Assembly (NCBI RefSeq): GCF_001723175.1
Contig: NC_064650.1
Coordinates: 4,712,001-4,776,000, forward strand
DNA: 64,000 nt
DNA from: Penicillium oxalicum
Taxonomy: Eukaryota; Ascomycota; Eurotiomycetes; Eurotiales; Aspergillaceae
Direction of reading: 5' to 3'
The notes under the pieces were generated by a model that saw nothing but the letters and a program-made list of their open reading frames with translations, searched no databases and was not told the origin of the DNA. This document shows, piece by piece, positions 34,566-45,998 of this stretch. How positions within the stretch are numbered: the stretch's first letter is position 1; each line of letters begins with the position of its first letter. The translations under genes were made by a program, and so were the position numbers.

Positions 34566-37500
34566 CTAAGAGGTGGAAGGTTTGCGGCCAGGGACAAGGA
34601 TCTCGACAAGGCCGTCGTCTTCACCGTCACTGCTGTCTTGGTCGTCATCATAGTGGGAACCAGAGGGTCGCGGCTGCGAAAAACCACCGTATCGCATCGG
34701 ACCGGGGAGGTTGGAGTAGCCCAGACTTTCGTTGATGATGGCCTCGTCCTCGTCATCTGAATCCATCCCACCAGCGTTGGGTCCTATCATTTCACCCATC
34801 TCATCGTCATCGTCTTCGACTTCCAGAGGGACACGGACCCGTCTTCGCACACCTTCCCCACGGTCATCTCCTTCCTCTTCCGATGAGTTTGCAGAGAAGG
34901 AATCCGGGGGACTGAATCCCGAATCGGGAAACGTGGAATGGAAGTTTTGATCCTCGGTCGAATCGAAGTCGAGGCTGGGGAACGCCGAGTGAGCACCTTC
35001 GGCATCGTCATCAATACCTGCAATGATGAACGGGTTGGACGACCAGCCCTCTGCGTCCTGCTGTGTGTGGTCGTCGGCAGCACCCTCCTCACTGTCACCA
35101 GATTGCTGCTTATGAGCCGCAAGCCGTGCTGCTAGTTGACGACGAGCTCTGGAGGGTCCCATACTCAGTGGGGCCGGAGGTGGGGGAAGAATGGGAATCG
35201 GTTGGCTTGAAGAGTTCTCGGACATCTGGAAACGTTATGTGTTAGCAGCAGTCACATAGTCCGTGGGTGAACTCATGCAATAGAGTGATCCTCAATTGGT
35301 GGGAAGGCGGGGGAAGTCCCTCATGAGACGTATCATTGAGCACCGAGGGTAGGCATGTGAAAAGTGAACGAATGCAACAGACCAAGAGGAAAAGCAGAGT
35401 CCGGTGGAGGGTGATTGAAAAGCCGTCATCGAGTCGGGATAAGTTGGGTGCGACGCCAGTCTTTGCACAGCCTCCTCGCCTCATATCCACAACTTCCATT
35501 GCCTCTCCCCGGACCAGCTCTCCCCGAGTGTGCGCGCATCGTGGTGAAAAGTGCTCGCAAAGAAGGGTCTAATGCTGTTCCATGTGGATGCTCATCCACC
35601 ATGCACTGGGAAGACGATACGCACATTCTCAGTATCACGAGTATCGGCACTTCCAATATCACGGTCCTCGTGATCTTCCATTTCCTCATCCTCATCGTCG
35701 CTGGAGCTGGCAAAGTCGCTCAACAATGAGGTACCACCTCCACCAAATGCTCCGCCAGAAACGCTGCCTTGGTTGATATCAAATCCCTGGAAGGCCGAGC
35801 CCCCAATTCCACCATTCAGACCTGCGTCGGCAAGAGCTGAAGAACCACCAAACCCTTGACTGGAGGCAGAATTGTTTGCAGAGGTTTGTCTATGTCCGCC
35901 GGCCATGTCTGGTCGAACCCCCCCAAGGATGGCATTATCACGCTCTCTCGTCTCGGAGAGAGTTTGCTCAACATACTCGATCCATTCCGGATCTAGGACA
36001 GCCTCCATCACGGCACGAGAGAGCAGCTCTGGCGGGTGTCGCTCACTGAACTTGACAACTTCCTCTGCCACCAGGGTCAAGTGGCCCATGTACCCAAGAC
36101 GGATCTGCTTGGTACGCTGCGTCTCGTCGCTTCGCTTCTGACCTTCGACAATGGCATTTGTGATTTTGCCTGTCTCAAAGACATTAATCGCAAGGGCACG
36201 ATTGTAGCCGCGCTCCATCGGACCATTGAAGACCTGTTGTACAACGTCATAGACAACGTTGTGGAGGAAGTTGTTCCACGGGAATCGGAAGAAAAATCCC
36301 TATGGTAGAAATGTGAGCAAGGGGCTTCTCAGGTAGTGTAGGGAAAACAGCGGATATGCGCACAAACATACCAGAATAGTGGGCACCACTTGGTTTTCCA
36401 CGAACATAATCTTCAAAAAGTCTCCCACGACGGGGCGCCCGTCTAGATCGTACTGAATGTACTGGTCAGCCGAGTCTTCAGCTCCGCCATCTTTCAAAGG
36501 CTCATCGTCCTTCTTGGACTCAGATATGCCTTCCATTTTCTGACCAGCCTCCGCCTCTGCTTCCGCTTCCTTCGAGGCGAACAAGGGAGGAGGGACGTCC
36601 CCGGGTGCTGCTGTCACAGCGAGGACGCTGCTGTCACTTTCTGCAGGCATATCTTCCTTGTGCGAATCCTGCTCTTCGAGTTTGATATCGCTTATTTGTT
36701 CACTGAGCGCAGTGGTGGGCGTCTTTGGGGACGACGGTCCAGTGGTTTCCGTAGAGGTCTCAACATGTGACGCAGAAGGTTGCTGCGAGTCTGAATGTGT
36801 ACTGGAATCTTTCTCCTCGTTCTTTTCACCGACGGAGTCACCAGAGGTGCCAACTTTCTCGAAACTCTCGTCGTCGCCGATTTTGGGATTCGCATCCTCG
36901 GGCACATCCGTCTCCATGGTCGATCCGTTTGTGAAATCAGCAGTCGTATCGTTGTATTCCATGCCTGACTGCTCATCACGGTGGTGTCCAAAGACGCCAC
37001 CGCGGATCAGTCTGTCACGCTCTTCGTTACGCTGACGGACATAGTCTTCACTACCGGGCTCGTTCAAAAGACCCATATTGCTACAATGCAACAACTCTGC
37101 CATTAATTCGCATGTTTTGAAACGATCGAACCCCAAGGGCTCAATGCTAGCACCCCATGCGGAGTTCAAACGACCTCGCTCAACGGATTTGGATGTGGTG
37201 CCGTCGTGCACGGTATGCTTGGAGCTTTGGATAAGCGTCATAAAGTCAGGAATATGCTTTGCGAAGAGGCGCAGTAGATGTCCGAGATAGATAGGATCGT
37301 AGGGTGTCGGCATCGAGTCGGGACCGCCGATTTGCTCCGGATCGTAGTCTGAGTTGTTCTTGCGGATCACCTCGATAACGATGCCCACGCCTACGGTCAA
37401 GGGGTTGCCACCTTTGAGCATTGCATTGATCAGTTGCTGCACAAGCTCGGGTGAGACAAGCTGGCGGGTGAGGCTGTTGGGTCCAATACAGGACTGGTCG

Positions 37501-38366
37501 TTCGGGGTCGCATTGGCCGAAATGGTGATGATGGCCTTCAAGAAATCGCCAGCCGATGTCTGCACGGAACCCGGCTGCTCTGGAGAAAGGAAGGACAATA
37601 AAAGTGGAACCAGATTCTGCGATTGCAGCCAATCCACGGTCCCTTGCCCACCGTCCGCCTTTTCTAGACTGATAATCTTTAACAAGAGATCCATCACCAT
37701 GGGGTTGTCGACGTGCTGCAGTAACGCTGCCACGATCCCGTCAAGGGATTTCAAAAATTCCAGCATCTCTTCGGTTTTCTTATCCAGCAGGGTCTCGTTC
37801 ACCTTCGTGAAATAACTGGCCTGGAGTGAGTCCAACGGCGCAGATCTGCGAACGAAGCCCCAAAATTCACGCAGGTGGGCCGGGTTGGCCATAATCGATT
37901 CCAAAATGGACCACGTTTCCGATGAGAGGATCTCGCAGGCGACGTACGCATGCTTCAAGCGAGTCTTTTCAACCTTTTCCAAATCCTCCGGGTCAAGCAC
38001 ACTCCTGAGGGAATCGGTGACCCTCGCTGGTTTTTGCCCCTTGGTCTCGCTATCCATCTCCTCTGCCGGCGCAGTCGCGACATCGGCAGCCTCACTGTCG
38101 TTTTTCTCATGGGCATCGTTGTCGTTTTTTTCATCTTCATCTTCTTCGTCATCGTCATCATTCAGTAGACTCGGTGCAATGACATGGTCCATAAGTCGTT
38201 TGAGGACATGGTCCTCGCGTAGATATTCAATGAGTTTCGTGTTGTGTTGTTTCAATTCCTGAATGATCTCCGGCTCATCCAGCAGGTCTTCAAGGGCGAC
38301 ATCGGGCTTGTCGAGAAGGGTATCGATGGTGGAGATACTCGCATATCCCCCAAAGCGCCAGAACAT
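34566..38366 (-). CDS. SIT4-phosphatase-associated protein, SAPS family (Ekc1-like)
   Basis: Exons 38366-36372, 36299-35625 and 35225-34566 give 1109 residues. The start MFWRFGGYASISTIDTLL and helical repeats such as LKHAYVACEILSSETWSIL and GGNPLTVGVGIVIEVIRKN are typical of SAPS proteins, the regulatory subunits of PP6/Sit4 phosphatases that act in G1 progression and nutrient signalling. An acidic, Ser/Thr-rich insert (residues ~450-640) precedes the conserved block GFFFRFPWNNFLHNVVYDVV, which begins directly after the first intron (36371-36300). The last exon is acidic and joined by a 399-nt intron with donor GTGCGT and a clear CTAAC branch. This third exon begins with ATG, so a separate small acidic protein is an alternative reading. 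The D/E run at residues ~70-90 is low-complexity. Confidence 0.88.
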
Positions 38367-39322
38367 GGTGAACTATGTTGTCGATACGCACGATTCATGG
38401 AATAGCAAAGTTCGTTGAGCTGGGAAGCGTCGTGACGACCAGGCCGAGGGCTTTACGTAAGATGCCCGCCCTGTGCTTCAGCAGCTGATCGATGATTAAG
38501 GAAGGCTGGAATAAAAGAAAATAAAACAGAACGAGGGCGCAATTCCCGCCAGCAGGGCGATTGGGCAGTAATTCGTTCCACACCACGCGAGGAACCACAC
38601 GAAGACTGCGTTGAGAAAAAGAGTCCAGTGGGGGTCGGGAGGAAGGTTGGTCGATCGCGGCGCTTGCTCGAGCAAAGATCGATCTCGGTCGGTATCTAGG
38701 CCGAAGCGAGCCCGGCGCTAGAGTAAGAACGAAATCAGCATCTTTGGTCGGTAAAATCCAACCAAACACACGAATCGGTCGGATAGTATGGTAGGTAGTC
38801 AATGGTTGCAGGGTTCAAGTTTGCGGTTCATGGGGGGTGTGACCCTTCCCCCTCCTTCTCCGCGAAAAGAGGCCCTCAGGAGGGGCCAGCCAAGCTGGAC
38901 AGCGACTGTTGTGGCCGAAGAGCGAATTCAGAATTGATCAACACATACCTTCACAAATCAGAGAGCGACAAGACGAAGGAGCGCAGGGTATTGAAAACCT
39001 CCCGAGGTGGTGGTTGATGGTGGTGTTTGGTGGTTGTTGTAGTGGGAAGAAGAGAAGAATCGGGAGATAGCCGACTGCGGGCGGGAATGCAGGAATCAGC
39101 GCTGGGCCATCAGGGAACCACGCGTGGGCTGGGGAGGACCGATACAAGGATGAAAATTGGGGGGATCTTACGAAGATGAGAATATGACCCTCAACATCAG
39201 TCAGGAGGTAGAGCAGTGAGAAATCTCCAAGAGATTCCCTGGTCCAGCAGGTTAGAGTGTGTAATCATCGGTCATCGACTCCGACCCGACTTGCCCTACG
39301 CTTCTACGCTGAGGAGTACGCA

Positions 39323-39356
39323 CATGGGTACATGGGTACATGGGTATACATGGGTA
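39323..39356. repeat. Tandem octamer CATGGGTA, four copies
   Basis: Three copies follow directly (39323-39330, 39331-39338, 39339-39346), then TA, then a fourth copy at 39349-39356. Confidence 0.95.
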
Positions 39357-40729
39357 CTTGAGTTGGGGTAATCCCCTCCTCATCAGTCTAGTGCTATAAT
39401 CAACTAGAATACTAGTAGTATCTCCGGGCACTGTCTGTCGTGAAGAGAGTACACCCGAGTACTTGGTAAGTTAGTATAATTATATTCCTGGTAGTACCAC
39501 CTGGAATTCATGTTGGGTTACCTGTCATTTGAGTCGGTGCCGCTGACTGAGTCAGGCTTACAATCCGGTGGAAATGGGGCGGATAACGATAACGAATTGC
39601 TCTTGTCGCTGGCCCGAAGCAATGGGCTGAGCCACAGTAGTGATTGTGGGGGAGGCACATCTTCAAGCATCGAGGAACTTGTTGCTTACTTGGAACTGTT
39701 ACAGTGTTGTTGTTGCCCTCCTCGTCAGATCTTCTGGTCCTTCGGGTCTGCTGATCTCCCATGCCGCCTTATCCACTCAGTCTACGTGTTCACCTAGCTA
39801 GCACCTCCGTTGAATCCACCGTGGACGGAGTTTCCGGTCTCCCTTACTTGGATATGGTACAGTCAACAAGCATGATACGCTGTCGGGCGGTGACCCGTTA
39901 TCATGGTGTGGGATCCTTCAGGATTATTGTCTCGGGCCTGAAGATCGTGCCCATCAGCAAGTGGAGTGATTCGAATAGCGGCCAAGAAAAGAAGTTCCTA
40001 CGCCATGTACTGGAGAATGAAATAATCAACAAGACTGGACTGAATAGTAACTGACACCTGATGATCGTCCCGCAATGGAATTGGTTTAGCGTCCCGGTCA
40101 CCTGCCAGATTCAATGACCGTCCGCCAAAGCTGTGGTCTCACGGCAGCTGATGCTGATGACTCTTCCTTTTCGGGGTGCGATGGATGGAGCTGCAGTCTC
40201 ACGCCCTGCGCAGTGACCTGGTCCAATGGTGATACAGATCGGCTGATTCAGCCGATGACCGGTGGCCTAAGGTTACTTTCCCATCAGCCGATGAGTATGG
40301 TTGTCGAGACATGCCCACAAAAGCATAAAACGGTGTCCACGGTACGAACCCAAAATAAAAAGAAAAAAGAAAAAAATCACTACGTACCTAAGGTTGAACC
40401 TGCTGGTGAAATTTCGACGGCAGATGCACTTGCCAACATCGATTCTCCGTTTGAGCCTAAATATACAGCCAGTCCGGCTGTCACCTGCAGTCCAAGAATC
40501 AAGTCACGTGCATTCTGTGTCCACAATGGAGCCTAAAGAGATGTACTGTGGCTGGAAAGTCCAGACGGGAAGCCTGAGGCCAGTAACAAAGGCCCCACTG
40601 ACGTCGGGCCTCCGCATGGTCGTCGCATTCAGGCCATACCGTCACGGAGTGCGCGATCGGGCAATCAAACGCCAGGTATTCTTGATGAGTCAAGTCTGTC
40701 GCATGCAAGACCTATCATATTAACTTTCT

Positions 40730-40744
40730 CACACACACACACAC
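40730..40744. repeat. (CA)n microsatellite
   Basis: A short CA dinucleotide repeat of about seven units lies 120 bp upstream of the VPS60 start codon. Confidence 0.9.
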
Positions 40745-40867
40745 CACTACTCACACACTGCACTCACTCAGTCGAGTCCACAACTGCATCCTGTCCAGCT
40801 ACGCACGGCCCATTACTCCCTGGCCTGAGGGGTCATCCCACCCAGCGCACCCCGGCAATCCATCACG

Positions 40868-41574
40868 ATGAATCGACTCTTCGGTACAAAAAGCGCGGCT
40901 CCCAAGCCCACGCTAGATGGTGCAATCTCAAAGGTAGCTTGAATGCCCCCTCCTTGCCAACCTATGGCCGGAGCACTAACAAGGACCAGGTTGACGACCG
41001 CGTCGCCAGCATCGATGTGAAGCTCAGTGCGCTCAACTCCGAGCTCTCCGCCTATCAGGCGAAGCTCTCCAAGATGCGCGACGGACCCGGCAAGAACGCT
41101 CTTCGGCAAAAGGCTCTCAAAGTGCTCCAGCGACGAAAACAGTATGAAGCTCAGCGAGATCAGCTCGCTCAGCAATCCTGGAACATGGAACAGGCCGGCA
41201 TGATGCAAGACAATCTCAAGAACGTGATGACGACCGTCGACGCCATGAAGACCACCACAAAGGAGCTGAAAAGGCAATATGGCAAGGTGGATATCGACAA
41301 GATCGAGCAGATGCAGGACGAGATGGCCGATCTGATGGAGGTCGGTAATGAGATTCAGGAGAGTATCTCGCGGGCGTACGATCTGCCGGAGGAAGTGGAT
41401 GAGGCTGATCTTGATGCGGAATTGGAGGCGCTGGGTGAAGAGTCCATGTTTGAGACTGAGATGGGTGCCGACGCGGTCCCCAGTTTCTTGCAAGACGAGG
41501 TTGTGCCGCCACAGTTCATCGACGAGCCGCCAGAGCAAACCAAGGTCAAGGAGGCGGCCGGCGGGATCGGCTAA
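40868..41574 (+). CDS. VPS60: ESCRT-III-associated Vps60 (CHMP5)
   Basis: Exons 40868-40933 and 40990-41574 give 216 residues. The 56-nt intron has donor GTAGCT, branch GCACTAAC and acceptor ACCAG. The protein starts MNRLFGTKSAAPKPTLDGAI, characteristic of Vps60/CHMP5, followed by the basic helical core (RVASIDVKLSALNSEL, RQKALKVLQRRKQYEAQRDQL) and an acidic C-terminal half with EEVDEADLDAELEAL, which interacts with Vta1/LIP5. It acts at endosomes, stimulating Vps4 disassembly of ESCRT-III during multivesicular-body sorting. The N-terminal exon is short but matches the family from its first residue, which fixes the start. A long opposite-strand frame (40813-41538) mirrors the gene and is not real. 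Confidence 0.95.
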
Positions 41575-41914
41575 GATTGATTATTATTATTATATGTCTC
41601 TCTGCGTATGAAGAGCAAAGCGGTGAAAGAGGATCCGTTTTGTTGGAATCCAATGCCTTCAAAGGTCGGCTTGTTCTCCGATACCTTTACTTTTACGTTT
41701 AATCTCGGCAAGGCAGAATCAAGAATCGGTCGATGCATGTTTTAATGTCATGGGTGTATCCACCATTTCTACACCTGTACACATCTAAGTCTATAGAATG
41801 TTTTGAAATAGGTCAATGAGCGTGGAAGACGCTCCATCAAATGGGGCGTATTCCGTCGACCTGTACGAATCTCAGCGTTGCCTGGAGCATCCTTGTGTGC
41901 CTCTGTCTGCGACT
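41575..41914. other. Short convergent intergenic gap
   Basis: This 340-bp gap lies between the 3' ends of VPS60 and the NRAMP gene. A (TTA)n run at about 41579-41592 follows the VPS60 stop. Nothing else was seen. Confidence 0.6.
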
Positions 41915-43794
41915 CTAAGCTTTACCTAGCCCGACCAGAACCAGCAGTGCCACGTTCATCACTGCAATCAGTAAACACACGAGGCCAGCGACCAGCGACG
42001 TAAACCAGTGATTGCGCATGCTGACTTGCTCAACTGCTCCATCACCCTCGCCTTCGGCTGTCTGCTCAGTCGCCACGTTCATGTATTTACTGAAACAGGT
42101 GAACCAGATAAGCGGAGCGGAGACAAAAGGCAGGATGACACTGAGGCAGACTTGACTCGCCCGTCAAGGTCTTGTGGAGGCCCTCCTTGCCCACTGCCGC
42201 GGCGATGATGATGCTGGGGATGATACTGATACTGCGGGTGATGAGTCTCCGCATCCAGGGGGGGATGGACCAGTTCAGCATACCCTCGCTCACCATCTGA
42301 CCTGCCATTGTGCAAACAATGCCGGCCGAAATGCCCGAGAGAAGGAGCGCTAACGCGAAGACGAGCCCGGCTGCCTTAGAGATCGAGGAGGAGAGCAGGT
42401 CGTAGATGCCAAACAGATCGGCACTGGTGCTACCGGGAACATCGTAAAGAGAGGCACCCGCAACGATGAGAATGGCGCTGTTAACAAACAGAGCGAAAGT
42501 AAACAGGCACAGCGCCAATTCGATGATAGAATACTTCATGCAACCGCGAATCGCATGGATGGTCGGCCGATATTCCACCTGACCATTATTGCTCCCAAGC
42601 GGTACAGTTGACTGAACGTAACCGGCCGTGACATCAAACTCTTTCAAACGAGACTGGACTACCCCACTGCCCAGAAAAAGAGAGTGAGGCATCACAGTGG
42701 CGCCGAGGATACCACAACTCTGGTACAGTCTGCAGAGTCCGTTAATTCCATGTTTCTTAAAAGTGGTTGAATGAAGTCATGAGAATGCCCAGTCTACTCA
42801 CCCATCTGATTGCACGATCGCTGGTGATGGAAGATAGCCTCTGAAGACCTCCCCCACGGACTGGTTCTTGATCAAAGACAGTTGAATGCAGAAACATACG
42901 ACAACTCCCAGGACCAGAGCCATGACGAAGAACTCAAAGAGACGCAAGCCCAACATCGACCCATCAGGTCGCCAAAAAAGCAGTAGAAAAAAGACATCTA
43001 CAAGGGTGATTGCGCAGCCTGCTACGAGGGGGATGTGCAGGAGCAGATTCAAGGCAATGGCGGATCCGACCACCTGAAACGCCGTGTTAGCATACACGAC
43101 TTGAGGTCTCGCGGTCACCCGCCTTCATGAACAGCAGCAGACTTACCTCGGCAATATCGGTGGCAATGATCGCCCCCTCGGCCATCAAATAGAGGATGAC
43201 AACCAGCCATTTGGGCAGATGCGCGCGGCAGTTCTCCGCCAAGTTGAGTCCTGTCACCGAGCCGAGCTTGATGCAGAGAGATTGGAGGAGAACCGCAAAC
43301 AGGTTCGACAGCAGCACGATGAACAGCAAGGCAAACTTGAACTGTGCACCGGCGGCAACGTCCGTGGCGTAATTTCCGGGGTCGATGTAGGCGACGGCGA
43401 TCAAAAACCCAGGCCCCACGAAACGGCCGAACTTGACCAGGCTGCGAGCGCAGTGCTGCGCAGAGGTCACAAATGAAGAATCGGAGAAGAAACGGCGAGG
43501 TGAACCGCAGGTCCTCGAGGGTGCTGGGCACCCTGAGGTCGCTGCGATCACTTCGCCCTTCGGGTGCTTTTCCGTTACTGGATCCTGGTTGTTCAAACTC
43601 TGCGGCTGCGAGTCTATTGCCATGGTATCATCCCCTGAGACCGTTCCGGGGCCCGTCGCATGCTTCCGGTGCACTCGCGCGTTGGTCAAGCCATTGAAGT
43701 CATTGCGGGTGGTGATGTCCGGGCTGAAGGGAGGTGGGTTTTGGTTCCAGCTCGGGTTCTCGAGAGTGTCGTCGGTTCTTGAGGGGCAGTTCAT
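41915..43794 (-). CDS. NRAMP divalent-metal transporter (Smf-like), with a one-base frame break
   Basis: Exons 43794-43147, 43073-42802 and 42729-41915 encode an NRAMP transporter, which couples uptake of Mn2+, Fe2+ or other metals to protons. The metal-binding DPGNY lies at residues 138-142 and the TM6 motif MPHSLFLGS near the start of exon 3. Ten or more hydrophobic helices can be seen. At 42160-42162 there are three C (GGG on the coding strand) where family alignment expects two. The frame upstream ends ...GKEGLHKTL and stops at 42087 (520 residues), while the conserved continuation ASQVCLSVILPFVSAPLIW and final helix lie one frame over, ending at 41915. With one base fewer the protein would be 577 residues. 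No intron with usable borders explains this. It is either a sequence error or an inactivating lesion. Confidence 0.88.
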
Positions 43795-45998
43795 TTTGAT
43801 CGCGACGAGGGCGGCGTATAGCGTTGGAAAGGCCTGGTCACAAGGGGCGTTGATCCGATTAAGTAGTGGTTTCCTGCTATACTATAAAAGACAATTGCCG
43901 ATCGTCGCTGGGCTGCGTGGACATGAGACTTTCGAGAACCTTGTGGATGGTGTGGATTCTGTAGAAGGTCCGGGTCTGCCCGAGAATCGTGATGCCTTGA
44001 GGGAAGAACCGATCTTGACCAATAAGCCTGCACCGTCTGGGTCTGAGCTTCTTGTTCTCCTGCTTCGTACAATTGAAGCTGCGGAAAAGCGTACCTAATG
44101 GACGCACAGATCAATTATCTGCTAGGATGGACCTGGTATTTCTTCAAGTAACTCCTCTGGCGGGTCCTGCACTATGCAGGCCGGAGTCGACTGCCATGGT
44201 CACCCGCCGGCAGTGTGTCGCAAGCGGCAGCTTGTGGATCTTGGACCCAGTTCCGCTGGACGCGGGGAGACTCTCAAAGACTGACAGCCCGGCCCAAAAA
44301 GAAATCATCTTGTGAGAAAAAAATAAAAAAAGCTTCCGGACCGTTTGGAGACGTCGATCAGAAGAAGTCGACCGAGGCCCTCAGAGGTCCTCGAAGAAGG
44401 CTTTCAGAGGCTTCTGCGTACAGAGGAGAGACTCTCTCTCTCTGGCCTGGCGAGATTGCCAAGCGTCCGCTCTCTGGTCGCCTGTTCGTCAGCTGCACGG
44501 AGGGAAAGAATGAGTTGTGATGGAATGGGCACCCCCGCATAAAAGGTTCATCTCGCACTGGAAAGCTGATGTTGGAGGCCCATCTGGGTCTTGTCACAAG
44601 GCCCCTCCAAAATAATGGACGGGTTAATTTGACCTACGCCATTATCGAACTGAAACAAATACTTGCGAATGACAATTGTTGTTCTGCTATCGATAAGCCA
44701 CTGCATCTGTTATCAGTCGACAACTGGCCGGTACGAGGAAGAACCGAAGTACAAAGGCCTACTCAGGCCTAGAATCGGAGATACGATGATGGTGTGATCT
44801 GCGTTGTTGATGTCATGCCAAAACGTACCAACACAGTACATATACCTACAGTATACCTACTCTGCACTGCAGAGTCTGCAGTCTCGGAAAACGGTTCAGT
44901 GATCTTACTTCTTCGTACTCGTCCAGACTCAGAGACCTCGGGACTTTACAGATCGCGGATGACGTAGGTACCAGGTCCCGGACAGAGAGATCGGAATCAG
45001 TTCATATGGATTGACACGTCCCGACGGTTCTTCGTACTTTGAATTCAGGTTAGGTAGCTTGACACGTAATAAGTAAAGAAAGCACGTGGAGCTTTTGCGA
45101 TTTAAATCGGTGGAAGCAGACTTTGGCTGGAGCTAAGAATGCAGGCATCTGAACGTATGGACATCGATTGCAGTAGTGACAATCGTTGAATATATGTAGC
45201 CAAGAAAAAAAGGCTTCTTCCATCAGTCACACTATGATTTCTGACAGGCCCCGCCAAAGGGCCCTGCTTTGCCTGTTTTGGGTCAGCCGGGATTTTTGTT
45301 CATCTGTCGTCAGCAACTGGAAAATACCCCGGACATGAAAGTATGACTAGGGCGATGCATCAAGTGCAGAAAATGGCGTCCAACCTGCAAGATGTGATGG
45401 GTCTTGGGGGGACAGGCTCTCGTCATTGCGTCCACGTTGACCGCCAGCTCCGCCGGCTCCGCCGCGTTGCCCCTCGCAACCGCCTCATCCACACGTTGTT
45501 TACTCCTCTAATGGATCCAGCCATCTTCCCCCCCCCCCCCCCCCCATAGATACTGAGAAGATGATCACCCACCGAGGCTAGCTGTTGTCCCGGTCTTGAG
45601 GTGGAGTCTGGGTCCTCCAAGGTTATGCGTCGAAGGTTGTTTCTGGCTTTCATATCATCCCCTCGGCCGCCCCCGGCTTCTACGCTCCATCTTGGAACCC
45701 AAGTTCAGCTCTCTTCATCTGCTGATCTTCCCTTGCGTTTGGGTTTTGAAACTTTCTGCCTGGACTTTTCTTGTGACCATTTGCGGCCAGCTGGGCTGAC
45801 ACTGTCTGCTTTGGAGTCATCTTCATCGCCGGTGCTGGCTTTCCTGGCAGGTGATTGTCTCTTGCGATTGTTTGTCGGTGATTACCTAACAGAGAATATC
45901 CCTTGAAACCAGGTGAGTGCACAATCTGCCCCTAGCCGTGTTCATGTCATGGTTCAAAGTACTGACGGACCATTCGTTGCCGATGAAAGAGCTACGCA
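43795..45998. other. Intergenic, divergent promoter region
   Basis: About 2.2 kb separates the divergent NRAMP and GBD/FH3 genes. It includes a C18 tract at 45528-45545. Small frames occur throughout without a recognisable product. The last few hundred bases are C/T-rich and may include leader exons of the downstream gene. Confidence 0.5.
45528..45545. repeat. Poly(C) tract, 18 nt
   Basis: An uninterrupted run of 18 C lies on the plus strand, about 450 bp upstream of the GBD/FH3 gene. Confidence 0.95.

Larger units (their letters stand above)
38367..40867. other. Intergenic, divergent promoter region
   Basis: About 2.5 kb separates the divergent SAPS and VPS60 genes. It contains four copies of an octamer near 39323-39356 and a CA repeat at 40730-40744. 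A TCACGTG lies at 40503-40509. No coding frame is recognisable. Confidence 0.5.

Noticed and set aside
40813..41538. Open frame of 241 codons on the minus strand
   Set aside because: It is antisense to VPS60, whose exons and motifs are clear; the mirror frame shows no family features.
42156..42200. An intron to explain the NRAMP frame change
   Set aside because: The only GT...AG option is about 45 nt, joins the wrong phase and would delete conserved residues.
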